Shown in pieces: positions 32,321-43,890 of a stretch of DNA of 64,000 nt. The translations under genes were made by a program, and so were the position numbers. Below the pieces are notes generated by a model that did no database searches, had not been told where the DNA came from, and saw only the letters and a list, made by a program, of their open reading frames with translations. The DNA comes from Favolaschia claudopus (lineage: Eukaryota; Basidiomycota; Agaricomycetes; Agaricales; Mycenaceae), in NCBI GenBank assembly GCA_037176885.1, contig JAWWNJ010000116.1, forward strand, positions 620,001 to 684,000. Reading direction: 5' to 3'. Numbering within the stretch: the first letter of the stretch is position 1; each line of letters opens with the position of its first letter.

Positions 32321-34054
32321 CACCCGCGCCTGACTTGCGCACTCCCATACTTCGTGCCTCGCGCCCACTCAAATACTAATTTGCCCTTACCCTAAACATT
32401 CGGAGCCTTTGATCAACAGATCTTCCAGTACTTCACTTCGACGTGCAATCCTTTCTGCCTTACTACTGCCACTGCCCAGTGATATATCCGCTGCGCAGTG
32501 GCGGCTATGCCATACCTCCTCCCGCCGTCCTTCCCATGATTTGCTGTGTTGTGGATTCGTCTTGAGGGGGGCGGCGTACCACATGCACTCGCTGAGTTTG
32601 CCGCAACGTCGACATCCTCCCACAATGTTCTGGCGGGACTCCACATCTGCCCAAGTCGACTGGATTACTGCGTGCGCTCTTGACATTGGACGTACCCTTT
32701 CCCTCTTCTTTTCTTTCTTTCTTATCTTCCACTTTACGGGATGGGGCGTCAGCGCTGGGATGCATCAAGGCGCACACCCTAGCATCGCACCATATACCCC
32801 TCCGACGTCCGATACGACATATCATCCCGAGCCTTTGGCTTGACAACTTTTGTTTCTCCTCGTCTTCTGTGCGCCCGGATCACCGTGTCTTTGCCCCCCT
32901 CACCTTCGCGTTGATTCCTCAATCCACGCAGTGAATCTGCACCGAAGATTCATGCCTCGGTCGCTTCCCCCGTTCTTCGGACACCCGATTATGTCCCAGA
33001 CGGTAATATGTCATTTGTTGCCTCTCCGTTCAAGCGGCACAAGCTCGGGTATTGCGCTTCCGGCCTTGTTGGCGATTGACTGCCAGTTCCCGATTTGTGC
33101 TTGCCCTGGCGTTCGCATTGTGCTGCGCCAGCACTTGCTACGTTGGCTTTCGTCAACTTGCCCGCCTCAGGCTTCCTTTTCATAACAAGTTCCCATCCCT
33201 CCCTCTTCTCCTCTCGTCCTTTGTTTTCCCCCTCAAACAACTGTCTGTATTCGGCCGAACCCGGGACCGTTTGACGCATTTGTCAAGTTTGTTCCATCTC
33301 TTCATCTCGCTCTCGCCCTTTCAGTGTTCCCCTCTCTCTTTCGAATCCTCACGCTCGCAACATGACCTTCTGGTTCTCGCACACCTTCAGACCTGGATCG
33401 CTGCCTGTTTCTGCTCGCTGCCTTCTCCGGTCCTATAATTGCCGTCTGGGAGTTTCTCTTCTGCCCGCTTCGCGTTGAGTTCTCCTCCTCACTCCGGTGC
33501 AGGGGTTTGCATCGGCAAGTGATTCTGGAGTTTTCCGCTCCTCGCCTTTCCTTTCTTTCCTCGGCGCTGTCAACCTGAGCGCTAGGCTCGTGTTCGCGTA
33601 CGCGTTCGGCGTTCCTGCCGGCCATACCCGCTGCGTGCAGCTTGAACCCATGCCCCTCGCGAATCACGACCATATCAACCTCAGAGCCCACATTTCACTC
33701 ATTTATTGTTTCGACGACATGAACTCCGACCCCATCTGCGTTCACACGCGCCGCTCGCGATACACATTCTCCCCAACCTCCTCTTTGTCTGTGCCGTGTA
33801 CACGCAGGCAGAACGCAAGCAGAACGACGATTCTATCTCTCGCCGTTTTTCACTGGCATCTCGCCCCTGCAGGACTGTTTTGCAGGCACTACCTTCAATT
33901 TCCCCTCCTCACGCCGCTTCTCGGTACACCTCCGTTCCATGTACTCCCGTTGGCGTGGTCTCGCCCCACGCATTTTCCTTCCTTAGGTTTCCCTTATTAG
34001 ATTTCTCCTCCATGCCTAGGCATTGTGATCAGTTCAAACACTGCGACGGAGAAA

Positions 34055-34500
34055 CGGACCCCTGACATGCGTTGATTCGGCCTGACGGCGGTCCAATTTC
34101 GCGGTCAATTTCGAGTCCTTCTGCCCACTTCGGTGCAACTCCTGTTCACTGTTTTTCCTGCCTCCAGGCTGTTGCATACCCATACCCTTACCAGCGTACC
34201 CGTACCTTCCGACGTACCCCAAATTTCTTATCATACCACCGTTCGGCATCAACCTTCGATGCTTGAAGGCTCTTCACTTCAAGTTACGCCTCAATGCTAG
34301 GAAAGGGACCCACCGCGCGTTGATTCGGCTTGGCGGGCCAATTCTGCGGCCATCTCGAATCCCTCTGTCAGACACCGCTCGTTTTGGTGCGACCCCCGAG
34401 CCGACGGGCTTACCTTACTATCTTTTGAATCTCCTCTTCAAGTTCTTGGCCTGAAGTTGTTGCATATTCATACCCCTTACCGCGTACCCGTACCCCAGAC
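34055..34500 (+). repeat. Two diverged direct repeats of about 190-230 bp
   Basis: GCGTTGATTCGGCCTGACGG...CCAATTTCGCGG...CCCACTTCGGTGC, then TTGCATACCCATACCCTTACCAGCGTACC (34066-34205), is echoed by GCGTTGATTCGGCTTGGCGG...CCAATTCTGCGG...GTTTTGGTGC, then TTGCATATTCATACCCC (34317-34495). Confidence 0.6.
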
Positions 34501-35010
34501 TTTATATCTGGCGAGGTACGAGCAAATTGATATAGCGTCTGTCTTGGGGAGCCTACCCAGACCGCTCACCGTACCATGGTTCGGCATCAACCTTTATGCC
34601 CCACAACAGTACCATCCTCTCGAATGCTATCATCGGGTAGTACAGTGGCGCAGCCCACACTGCTGGGCCTTCCCTTCCACCGGCTGCCCTACTCTGAATT
34701 TCGACTATCCACAGTGCTATGTACCACTGACATCCGGATGCCAGCAACAGTGACCTTTCTGCTGTTTGCTCTACGCCTTCCAACCGCGACGCGAGACCGC
34801 GAACTACACTGCGACATGCACCCTACGATATCATTGTTATAGTTACTCGACCGAGCTTTTCTTGCCCTCCGCCGCAACGTATCTTACTGCACAGAATACC
34901 CGTTCTTTGCCTGGGGTTTTCTCACTCCCTACCTACTGAACTGACTGTGCATTACGGTGAAAAGTGAGCATACTTTCGGCAGCTACTTCTGAAGCTGACG
35001 CTGAACTGCA

Positions 35011-37117
35011 GATTTGCGAATGCGGACAAATCGCTTGCACTGGAGCAGCATCAGGCGAATGAAGACTTTGAGTTCAAACTCAGGATTGAAGTGGAAGATG
35101 TCGACGAAGTCACAACTTACGATATCGCCTGCGAATATTTCGTTAATATTGAAGAGCGCTTCGAAGAACATTTCCCTCACCTCCTACCTCGACTGAAGAA
35201 AATGGGATACCTGCGCTTCACGTTCAAGGCCATCAAGATTCATGCATGTATCTGTTTGGAACGGCGTACATGGAGTGCGTTGGACATTTCCACGGAGAAT
35301 CGGCGGAGCAATACTGGCCGGAATTGAATCAGCTGGGACCCCATGTCCGCCAAATGAACCACGGTCATCGACACGACACGATGATAAACCACCATGGGGA
35401 CTGGAACTACAAAAAGACAGCACAATTAGGTCAGTTTGGTATGATCAGCGATATTCTCTCCCCTGAGATTTTTTTTTTTTTTCGTATCAGCATCGGACTT
35501 GGCAGACGAACTCAAGGAATCAAAGAGAAAATACCTGGAAAAACGCAACCATTTCATCGGCCTCAGCCTCTCATTCAGAGACCGCATCGATCAATGGAAA
35601 ACATTGCCACGAACTGCATCCAAAGTTGGGAAGGATGCGGTCAGCGTCTACAAACATAGGTCCACGAAAGGTTCAGTTGTCGCTATATATATTTATGTGG
35701 TCGGGAGTGCTCACGGATAAATAGTTCCATCGCAAACAGCAATTTTTCAGAAAATGCTAAGTGATGATGCAAATTTTGGCCAGACTGCAATCCCCCGCAA
35801 CAAGGTAGCTCGCTTTCCAGACGACGGCTTCAAGATTCAAGATTCACAGTGCGCTTTTCATGCTTGGTGTCTGAAGTCAGGCTGATCGAACATTGAGGCG
35901 AAAGCTACAAAGGTTAATCGCCGACACCAATGAGCATGAACTCGTGTCGCGTCGCAAGGAAATAGCACAACGCACCACTAAACTGCGTGCAGGGATTGAT
36001 GCTTGGCGTAAAACAAACAGACTTGATGCCGAAGGTTGCGGATAAAATTGCGGGTCAGACCCTTGCTTGCCCGGAAATTCACGCTGAGAAGCTATATCTG
36101 CCCTCGGAACTCACCTTGGGCGAACATCACAGCTTGAACCTGACCGGACTGGCTGCGGAGGAAATTCGATGGCGAGAAGCGCAGGCTTTTGATGCGCTAC
36201 GAGCGATTCAAAACGTTGTCAAAACGCTATCAGCATTGCGCGGACGAAAGATAAAGAATGACCGGCAACAAAAACAAAACACTCGCGCTGCCGACAACAT
36301 TACGGAGGCAACCAAACTGCGGGACCAACATATGATTTCATACGAGGTTGCCAGACAGGCTCTGTTAGCGCTTGATGCTGAGGCTGCTCTGTACATGAAA
36401 CCAGTTCTACAGAGACGGCAGCTGTGTGACTCACACTATACTGATGGACCTTTGTGGCGATTCCCCGCACCTCAACTGGAAGACGCGAATGAAATTCCCA
36501 GCTCGCTTTCCGAACAAGACATTCCAGGTATGAGAAAGAATACCTTCGGAGTTTACCACTGAAATATATCCCAACAGTGGAATCTTCGACCTCGGGGACA
36601 CAAATGCAGAAAAGGAAAACCGGTAAGCACTGAATCTGCTAGCAAATATGGAAGAAATAACTCCTTACCTCGCCCCTCGCATGAAACTGAGCACCAAGGA
36701 GGCAAGTAAAGTCGCGGCTGACAATCGCCGGGACGGCTGGCTGTGGCAGTTGGGCAAACTAACAAAAATGAGTGAAGCAGAAATGGATGAATGGGCAAAC
36801 GAAGGCGAGGAACATTCTTCTCAGTGCACCGATAAAACAATTTGACGAGTATTCAAGGCGATCGCGTCCAATGGTTCCGCGCTGAAGCCGAATGGCAGAT
36901 ACTTGGAGAAGACTGGCAGAGGGTGATAGCCTGATGAAGGGGTACGCTGCCTATGCTCGGCAGAAGGCGGCCATGTACCAAAGACGCGCGGCGATGGCAC
37001 AGAAGCTAGTCCAGAACGCGGGATATGCTGATATGCTGATTCCCGGGGCAAACCTGATCGAGAGAGTGCAGCGGAGTAGAGATGAAGAAGCCTCATTAGT
37101 ATCAATAGCAATAGGGT
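35011..37117 (+). pseudogene. KDZ-type transposase, C-terminal half, frameshifted
   Basis: Starts after an acceptor-like CTGCAG with FANADKSLALEQHQANEDFE. Then EVTTYDIACEYFVNIEERFE (YDIAC, a catalytic-core block) and, one frame over, IPALHVQGHQDSCMYLFGTA, YMECVGHFHGESAEQYWPEL and MINHHGDWNYKK, the family's most conserved segment. After a T-rich intron (about 35427-35490): SDLADELKESKRKYLEKRNH. Farther on are RRKEIAQRTTKLRAGIDAWR, MPKVADKIAGQT, ALRAIQNVVKTLSALRGRKI, and the tail KAAMYQRRAAMAQKLVQNAG. Frameshifts at the A-run near 35200 and near 36020, plus the absent N-terminal half, make it non-functional. The missing half is not the fragment at 1-346, which is a different copy on the other strand. 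Confidence 0.72.
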
Positions 37118-38304
37118 AGTATTGACTGTTGTAGATGAGATTGAACTTGTATTCAGCCTAAATATTGCGATGTCGAGCATCAGTGTTGTGGATAAGAGGA
37201 AGGTGGAGTCGGCCCGAATTCGGCCGAAACCACAGCCTCACGTCGATTCCAAGGGTGTGCCGGCCCGTCAAGCCGAGACCTAGGGCAGGGAGGGTGGTTC
37301 GACCCGGGACGGTCAGAAAAAAAAATAATTGATTATTTTTTGGGGGGTGGAATATGGTTCTGGGGGCTCAAATACACCTAGAAAACACTGTTACCGGTGT
37401 TTCCAGTTGAAGTATCCTGGTCAACAAGATTCAAATCGCTCTTTTCGGGCTTCACCGGCAGTCCATCCTATTTGGGACGATCAACTTTGGCTGTATTTGA
37501 TATCAGAGGCAACGGAGGATACAATGCATATGCCTCTTTGCTGTGTTGTAATAGATATTTGGTGCTCAATTCATCCAATACCACCTCTAATAGTTGTCTT
37601 GAGTTCATATTTTCAGTCAAGTTTTGGTCAAGCACTTCGGCACGATGGTATCACGTGAATAATTACTCGATTTGGGCAGTACGTAACGCTTACGTGGTAG
37701 GGTGGTTCAGCCAAAAGGTCGGTTTGAAAAAAAACGGCCATAGGTATTTTTTTTTGGTTTCCGCACACCCTTGGTCGATTCATTGTTTCCGAGAAAGAGT
37801 TGCATGCTAGAAATTGGGATTGAGACTTAGACATGCTAAGTGAAGTACTTCGAGGAAACCCGTACCAGGTCGTGAAGAAACTATCGTATGGGGGATCAGG
37901 TTTTGCGGCCAAGACATAGATCCCCGGAATCAAACAAAGAAATTCGGCGTAAAATGCGAACCATGATTCCGGCACTCATGAAATTCGGAACAGAGAATGC
38001 TATTGAATGCATCTCATGGATTGGGTGCTTGTTCAACCTTAAAAATCGATCCCCGAATGCCTAGTACAAGAGAGTTCTTGACCGTGTCACACGGTGTGAC
38101 ATAGTGTGACATTCCGTTCGTCGAGAGAATGTTTGCTCTGTGAATTGGAGATGGATCCGAGCCACCAGTGAGGTTCTGGTTACATAAATGCATAGTTGAA
38201 AGGCCGCACTCTTTTGACTGGTAGAGACCGGAATACAAAGTATGCCAATCACTGATTTATTCGATTTACCGAAAACCAATGTACTACTATACATTCTGTT
38301 GAGT
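37118..38304. other. No gene identified
   Basis: Overlapping frames of 70-137 codons on both strands; none shows a domain. 38085-38112 has CACACGGTGTGACATAGTGT, a small palindrome-like repeat. Confidence 0.4.
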
Positions 38305-38306
38305 TA

Positions 38307-39368
38307 CAGCTGTTCCGGAATACCTTGGCATGTTCACATTTTTTTGCACCGAACTCGCACATTTGATGGACTGATATGATGCACCTTTACAGCGCTTTTA
38401 GATTCTATGCGGAAAACGTAAAAAATTCTCAGGGTGGCTGTGCAGGACCCGGGAACTGCTCGCTTAGTTTCTCTCCACCCCTACCGTCTTTCTCGCCATA
38501 TCATGAACAGTATCCCTGGTAGTTCTCCAAGATAGACTTCCCGGCAACACACCCCGCCCACTTTTCGGATCGAAGCGTACGAAATTCCGCAAGAACTCGC
38601 CACTGGGAGGAGATTCTGGAAGTTTCGAATACGACTCATGGAGGCCCATGTACGTCGTTCTGCATGGCTAGTTATGCGTCGTATCGTCGCGGATGCCCAT
38701 TGGAATCTCCCCTGCTTCATCTAACACTTTGTTACGGCTTCGAGGGGGGGTCTTTCCTGGGGTACTGTCGGATGCTACCCAGGCGGCCCACTCCCAAGCC
38801 TTCCATCACGCCTGGGGATGGTCATTCAAGTGTGCAGTGGTGACCAGATACATTCAAGCCTATTTTCTATCGTCCTTTCTCGCCGCTGGGACTCCAACAG
38901 TAGAAGACAGCGGACCCATACTCTCCACGATCATAGGAGACATCGGCCCAGGGAAACTGTTAGAGAAAGTTCCACATAGCATACAGAGTACTAGTACACT
39001 CATTAGAATAGTGAATGCAGCCCATATCCTTCGCAGCACCGTCGAGAAACCAAGGCAGGCATCCCCAGGGGTTCCCGGGTCCTGCACAGCCACCCTGAGA
39101 ATTTTTTACGTTTTCCGCATAGAATCTAAAAGCGCTGTAAAGGAAAGGATCGCCTCGGCTAGCGACGCCGCAGCGGCTACGCACCGGCTATGAAACGGGG
39201 AGAAGTCCTCGGAAAAATGACATTACTGTATGAGAAGAGATGGCAGAAAGCGTCGAGAACAGCGGCATTCGGCCCAAATCTCCATAAATGGTGCATCATA
39301 TCAGCTCGATCAAAAGTGACAAAGTGCGCAAAAAAATGTGAACATGCCAAGGTATTCCGGAACAGCTG
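38307..39368. mobile_element. CAGCTGTTCC-family TA element, second copy, split by an insertion
   Basis: Same ends and TIR as 5422-5720; TA at 38305-38306 and 39369-39370. Without the inner element it measures 312 bp, 13 bp more than the 5.4-kb copy because of an extra CATTACTGTATGA near 39222. The inner element entered its core at CACCTTTA/TAAAGG. Confidence 0.85.
38390..39137. mobile_element. Nested TA element, 748 bp, TIR about 70 bp
   Basis: Ends CAGCGCTTTTAGATTCTATG, continuing through ACGTAAAAAATTCTCAGGGT and GCTGTGCAGGACCCGGGAAC, mirrored at the right. TA at 38388-38389 and 39138-39139; the intact site at about 5507 has a single TA (CCTTTAAAGG). Longest frame 166 codons (38693-39193, plus), running into the TIR and without a recognised domain, so probably not a transposase. 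Confidence 0.85.
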
Positions 39369-39419
39369 TAAGATTCGGTGAAACTCGCTTATCATTTGGT
39401 GAGATCTGGCCAAAAAAGA

Positions 39420-39600
39420 GCTGCATTTTGGCAAACGGTGAAAATCAAATTTCAGTTCGAAAAACTAAGCGAGTTTGGTGAAAAACTACAGTGGGCTGCG
39501 CACTGTTTTGCGGCTCCACAACCATTTGCGGCTTTACAACCAAAATTTGGTTAGCGGGAACTGAAGAAAAAAATCATTTTTCACCGTTTGCCAAAGTGCT
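39420..39600. mobile_element. Small inverted-repeat element, about 180 bp
   Basis: CATTTTGGCAAACGGTGAAA and the reverse complement of TTTTTCACCGTTTGCCAAAG form the ends, with an inner pair AATTTCAGTTC/GAACTGAAG. Target duplication not resolved. TTGCGGCTCCACAACC and TTGCGGCTTTACAACC repeat in the middle. Confidence 0.55.
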
Positions 39601-39810
39601 CTAATACACTCTACTGTTACTCTTCAAGCTTTCATTCCCATGTGTGATACTTAAACTTCTTTTCCTCTTTTGTTATAGTCTATATTACCGTTTCCGAACT
39701 ACCTACTATACGAAATCCCCGCCAACCCTTACCGTACTGCTGCATAGCTCTTCCGTAGCCAGGTACAGCATATATCAGAACTTCAAATCAAAAAAAATCA
39801 AATCAAATCA

Positions 39811-40087
39811 ACTGCAGCCAATGTTCACGGTATAGCGTGTACGCTGTTGTGCTGGCGGGTTGCCGGTAATTGATGGGATTTTACCCTATATGGTGCGTGG
39901 GAGTGTTACATAAGCGGCAAATTTCGCCATCGTCCCAAACCAAAATGGCTCCAATCGCTGAAAAACTCATTTCTGCATTCAAAAAAAAAAATGGGTTGTA
40001 AGAATGGTCTACTCCTCCATCCCAAGAAAGTATTTTGAATTCTGAGACCAGGGATGTCTTCCATTTGCTCAAATACACCATTTCTAG
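39811..40087. repeat. Dispersed repeat, inverted partner of 27694-27966
   Basis: Complete reverse-oriented copy of the repeat at 27694-27966; ends at CACCATTTCTAGG, where the 27-kb copy is interrupted by the TA element. No coding content. Confidence 0.8.
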
Positions 40088-40126
40088 GTCCCACTTTTTA
40101 CCCTAATGTTTTGTGGCCAGAGCTTA

Positions 40127-40381
40127 CTGTACTAATCCGACCGGTTGTTCACGTTATGTGTGACGGCCCGTCGTGAACTGAACTTTTTGAAGGTGGTGAC
40201 GAGTGACACCGAGTTTTTTAGGGCAAGAAAATCGAAAAAATCTCCAGCCGGCATGTGCCGAGCAACGCCGGCCTACCATATATGGTAATTTTGATGTGAT
40301 TGACGTGTTGTGAACAACTTGTCCAGTGAACAATTTGGGTGACGGGTGACACCCGGTGAACGACCGGGCGGATTAGTACAG
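40127..40381. mobile_element. TA-flanked CTGTA-family element, 255 bp
   Basis: Ends CTGTACTAATCCGACCGGTT and the reverse complement CTGTACTAATCCGCCCGGTC; TA at 40125-40126 and 40382-40383. GTGACGGGTGACACCCGG lies near the right end. The terminal CTGTA is shared with the element at 60345 and the possible left end of the IS630 element at 19966. Confidence 0.75.
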
Positions 40382-40383
40382 TA

Positions 40384-41029
40384 ATGGCTGTCACACTTTG
40401 GTCATGTGACCGCTCGTTGTAAGTGACTGACGCCTACCTTACATGAAAATCGGGGTACCGAGGTACATGATTTTCATGTACCCCTACCTTTACAGTGGAG
40501 GCAAGAATTGTAGTGGTCGAAATCAAGCGCGTCTCGGGACCTCGATACGATACAAGGAAATTGGTGTCAGCAGGAGGTTAACCGACCGATCAGCTGGGTC
40601 CACTCAGCATGCTGAGTCTCACAGCCACCTTCCCACCGCGCCAATATGTACGGCAGACTCGGCCCACCCGCCAATGTTAAGTGACGATGTCACATGCGTA
40701 ACACTCAACAATTCTCGTTCTTTCCCTCACCATTCTGGCCTGCTTCCGATCCTCACATCGCTAAACATCCTCGCGTTGAGAAAATACTGTGCTAGGCTCG
40801 CCAAATATTGTGTTTTCTCGCCGTTACACCTCCCAAATGCTCAACATTTTGGACTCAAAATCTTGTCTCGCACCACCCTCGCGCTTCCCTTCCTTACCTC
40901 AAAGTCGTACTCGATGTTCTTCTGGACCTTCCGGCAGCCTTCAGCACTACAACTGCTGGCTTTCTTCTGTGTTTTTAAGCTCTAGGCTTAGTAGATGGTG
41001 GTGGCTACCTGATACCAGTCATTTACTAC
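40384..41029. other. No gene identified; short shared blocks
   Basis: 40404-40443 matches 28140-28184. 40664-40735 (CCACCCGCCAATGTTAAGTG, GATGTCACATGCGTAACACT) resembles 47218-47285. A 180-codon plus frame (40443-40985) spans these repeats and is not supported. Confidence 0.4.
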
Positions 41030-41301
41030 TTACTCTTGCGGCATTAGACAGTTTGTGCCCACGCCGCATGCGGCTTTTGACACTTGTGCAAAGCCGCACG
41101 GGCTTTTTCATTCAAAATGTGTCGGAATGGGCTAGAATCATACATACAGCATGTTTAATAGACTGTAAACGATATTCACAACCCAAATGCTGAAACGGAG
41201 GCAAGACAGCGTGGGAATCCTTTGATGATCGCCAGCACATAGCCATCATTTTCTTGTACCAGCCTTCACCTCGCACCTCACAGTCACCGCGCTCACTCGC
41301 A

Positions 41302-42581
41302 ATGGGCCGCGCTCGAAAGAAAGCGAAGGAAAGCACTCCGCTCCCCGCCACACGTCGCTCCACCCGCCTGAGGACGAAACCAGCCCGTGCACGCGGCCCA
41401 GGTCCTGTGGCAGCATCCGAACCCCCGGATTCCCCTCAGCGCGAAAGCAGCCCTCCTTGGCCGTGTATTGTGGGGAGCCAGCTCCCGGACGAAGACTCCG
41501 ACTCCGACCGACAATCCTCTGCCGAACCCGACCAGCCCAGCGAGTCTAGCGGCGACGACGGCGCCTCCGACGAAGAGAATGGTCCTGTGGGCGGATCCCA
41601 AGCAGCGAACGCCCGCTCTTCTCATTGGCAGTCCTGGGAGGATCGATATCTTGCCGTGGCGGTTGACCAGACGCGTCCTTTTCTGCTCCCCCCCCCTCTC
41701 AACGCGTGGAAGGGTGGGAGGGGACGTCCCAGGTTTTATTGCGCGACAGTAGTGCTGTGGGTCCTAAGTCTGTCGTCAACAGGACCGGCAATGCGTGTAA
41801 AACCAGATTCATGAAGCTCATGGCGGAGCATAAGGTGTGTCATGATCTCTCGAGCCTCAATTTATACTTGCTTCTCGCCAGAAAGGTGAAACTGAGTCTC
41901 GCATGAAAACTGGCGCAGTTGAGGAGATATCCAACCATGTCAAGGTAATATACTTTCACTCAACCGTTCCTTCGGCTGTAGAACTGAGTTTCCTAAGCTC
42001 ATGACTGAACTCCGAGCAATCATGGACGACCAACGTGAAGCGGGGAAGGCATCGACTGCCAAATCAAAACAGAAGGCTGATGTCGAAGCGCAAGCTGGTC
42101 GAGAGCTCCGCGACGCCGCAATGCAAGGACTATCCCGGCGTGAAGGTCTGACCGATGTTTCACAGCTCGACGGTTCGTCTGTTCGTGAGAAGCAAGGGCA
42201 ACGAAAGTGAGTACTGCTTTCCGTATGTTTCCTACAATTCCTAATTCTCGTAGGCGCGGTCGCCCTCCCCTTCAAGACACTGACCATCATAACCAGGCAC
42301 ATTCATCGACCTCCAACGCGGAGGGCGAACCTCCCTCGAAGCGTCGCCGCCGTCACAATGTCATCAAAGATGTTCTTCAGAATCGCAGCGAAGATGACGA
42401 GAAGCGGCTCGACGAAGCTCGCAATCGTTCCGACCAGCAACACACAGCAGTTCTAAACGCTCTCACTGCCCTGACGACCGAAATCAAGGGAATGCAGGAG
42501 GATAATCGTGCCAATCGCGATGCGGGAGAGACATCGCGTACTACCGAGATACTCGCCGAACTCGTTGCTAAAAAATTCTAG
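41302..42581 (+). pseudogene. Harbinger Myb/SANT-like DNA-binding protein, four exons, one frameshift
   Basis: The accessory protein binds element ends and helps import the transposase into the nucleus. ATG 41302 starts MGRARKKAKESTPLPATRRS, a basic N-terminus, then an acidic Ser/Asp/Glu-rich stretch, then the Myb-like helix SSHWQSWEDRYLAVAVDQTR. After a nine-C run at 41690 the protein continues one frame over: WEGTSQVLLRDSSAVGPKSV and NRTGNACKTRFMKLMAEHK. Introns 41835-41881, 41945-41988 and 42207-42253 all have GT-AG ends and keep the frame, giving KGETESRMKTGAVEEISNHV, FPKLMTELRAIMDDQREAGK, and a tail with RKRGRPPLQDTDHHNQ and PPSKRRRRHN, ending AELVAKKF. Apart from the C-run indel, which could be a sequencing error, it is intact. 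Confidence 0.7.
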
Positions 42582-42655
42582 TCACTAGTCACTATTTCCT
42601 TTATTTCACGCCATGTCTTTGTTCATGTAGTATATTTTGTACCGTACAAGCTATC

Positions 42656-43890
42656 TTAATTTACCGTATTTTGTGTATAGCCTTCCAATTCATCATCTGG
42701 TGCATCCATCTCCGCCCACGGTGCCTGAAAGCACCATGCATCGAGGTCTTCATCCTCAACAGCGTCACCGCGTAGGTATTCCGCAAGCGTCGGTGGTTGG
42801 CATCGGAAATATGGGCGATGCAGGATTGTGTGGCAGTTGCACAGGAGCACCGCAACCAGATAGTACAACCCGACGGGCTGCAAGAGAAGTTTTTGGTTTT
42901 GGAAAAATCCAGGAATGCGAACTGCTGCCCCAGCTCCTTGAACACCCATTCGACCGGCTCGCGAATCCGACTCATCCTTGTGTTGAAAAGCTGTTGATCC
43001 TCGGTCAATGTAGCACCTTTAAAAGGTGTACAGACATGGGTTGATACAGTATAAGCGGGATCACCGTAGACAACAGATGATGACATGATATTTCAGGCAG
43101 TGGATTCGTTTCCAGCCGTTGTAAACGAGTCGCTGGTTGTATACGGGACGACTGATTTCTTCCAGTGTACCATCCATCAGGGAGCAGACATGGGGATGGG
43201 GGCAGCCTTTAGCAGTCATGCAGTCGGCGAATTGTTCGAGGGTGTGCGGAGTGAGTCGGGTTGGATCGAACCGAAGCAAATGTTTCCAGCGATCAAAAAT
43301 ATACTGGGCGGTAAGCCGTGTAATGCGTGAGAAGCGTGTAGCCTCCCATCCGAACTGCATTTCGACATCGCAGAGTCGTGCAAGGGAAGCCAAACGGCAG
43401 AGAAGCATACAGAGGGCCGTAAAGGAGTCTTCTTTGATACGAGTTTGCGGACAGTTGAAGGCTTCGGGTAGGTTAAGGTACAAAACCAGCTGGTTGACCT
43501 CGGCATATGTGAATCTAAGAGATCTTGAGCTGATACATAGGATTCCGAGCACAGGACGAACCGGAATTGCTCGAAAAAGACCGAAGCGCTGAGTGATGTC
43601 AGATCAATCTTCCCGCCGGGCCGCATTCGTCCCTCTGATTCCGAGATGAGGTGCTCATCAAGAGCATCGAGTCTGTGGTTCTCGGAGGCGGGCGTGAACC
43701 GTGTTATCTGGGACAGATTTGAGCAAGAAATGACTTGGTCAGTATAATCAAAAACTGGACAATTGTGAAGGAAACTGCTCCTCCACTGGGCAATAGAGCC
43801 ATACCTGGCGCTTCTAGATAGCCCTTGAGTATCAAATATACACCCTATGCCCATGATATGATTGTGCTCTCTCGAGGACGACATTGATGG
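42656..43890 (-). pseudogene. Harbinger DDE transposase, frameshifted and internally deleted
   Basis: Minus strand. N-terminal part RMRPGGKIDLTSLSA, then FEQFRF joined over a 43-nt-type intron (GTCCTG to TCTTAG) to TYAEVNQLVLYLNLPEAFN. The helix-turn-helix region GWEATRFSRITRLTAQYIFD is followed by SLMDGTLEEISRPVYN (first catalytic Asp in MDGT). The frame breaks at LKYHVI and resumes with VVYGDPAYTV (second Asp in GDPAY); the roughly 40 residues usually between them are missing. MSRIREPVEWVFKELGQQFA carries the last acidic residue. Another frameshift at a T-run in FLDF leads to LQPVGLYYLVAVLLCNCHTI and the acidic C-terminus. It cannot be active. Confidence 0.72.

Larger units (their letters stand above)
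31200..35010. other. 3.8-kb pyrimidine-biased non-coding tract
   Basis: The plus strand is strongly C+T-rich for the whole stretch, with runs such as CTGCCTTCTGCCTTCTGTCT (31540) and CCCCTCCCTTC-like tracts. Open frames of 100-165 codons occur in every plus frame, but they overlap and are Ser/Pro/Leu-rich, as composition alone predicts. No domain was recognised. It ends abruptly where the KDZ transposase fragment begins, so it may be the 5' part of that element or an unrelated sequence joined to it. Confidence 0.5.

Noticed and set aside
31200..35010. Several plus-strand frames of 100-167 codons read as a secreted Ser/Pro-rich protein
   Set aside because: Frames overlap in all three phases, change every few hundred bases and follow the C+T composition; no intron signals join them.
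37257..37312. tRNA-like GGTTCGACCC segment
   Set aside because: No acceptor stem, D-arm or anticodon arm can be drawn around it.
38693..39193. 166-codon frame inside the nested 748-bp element, considered as a transposase
   Set aside because: No catalytic or DNA-binding motif, and it reads through the terminal inverted repeat into the host element.
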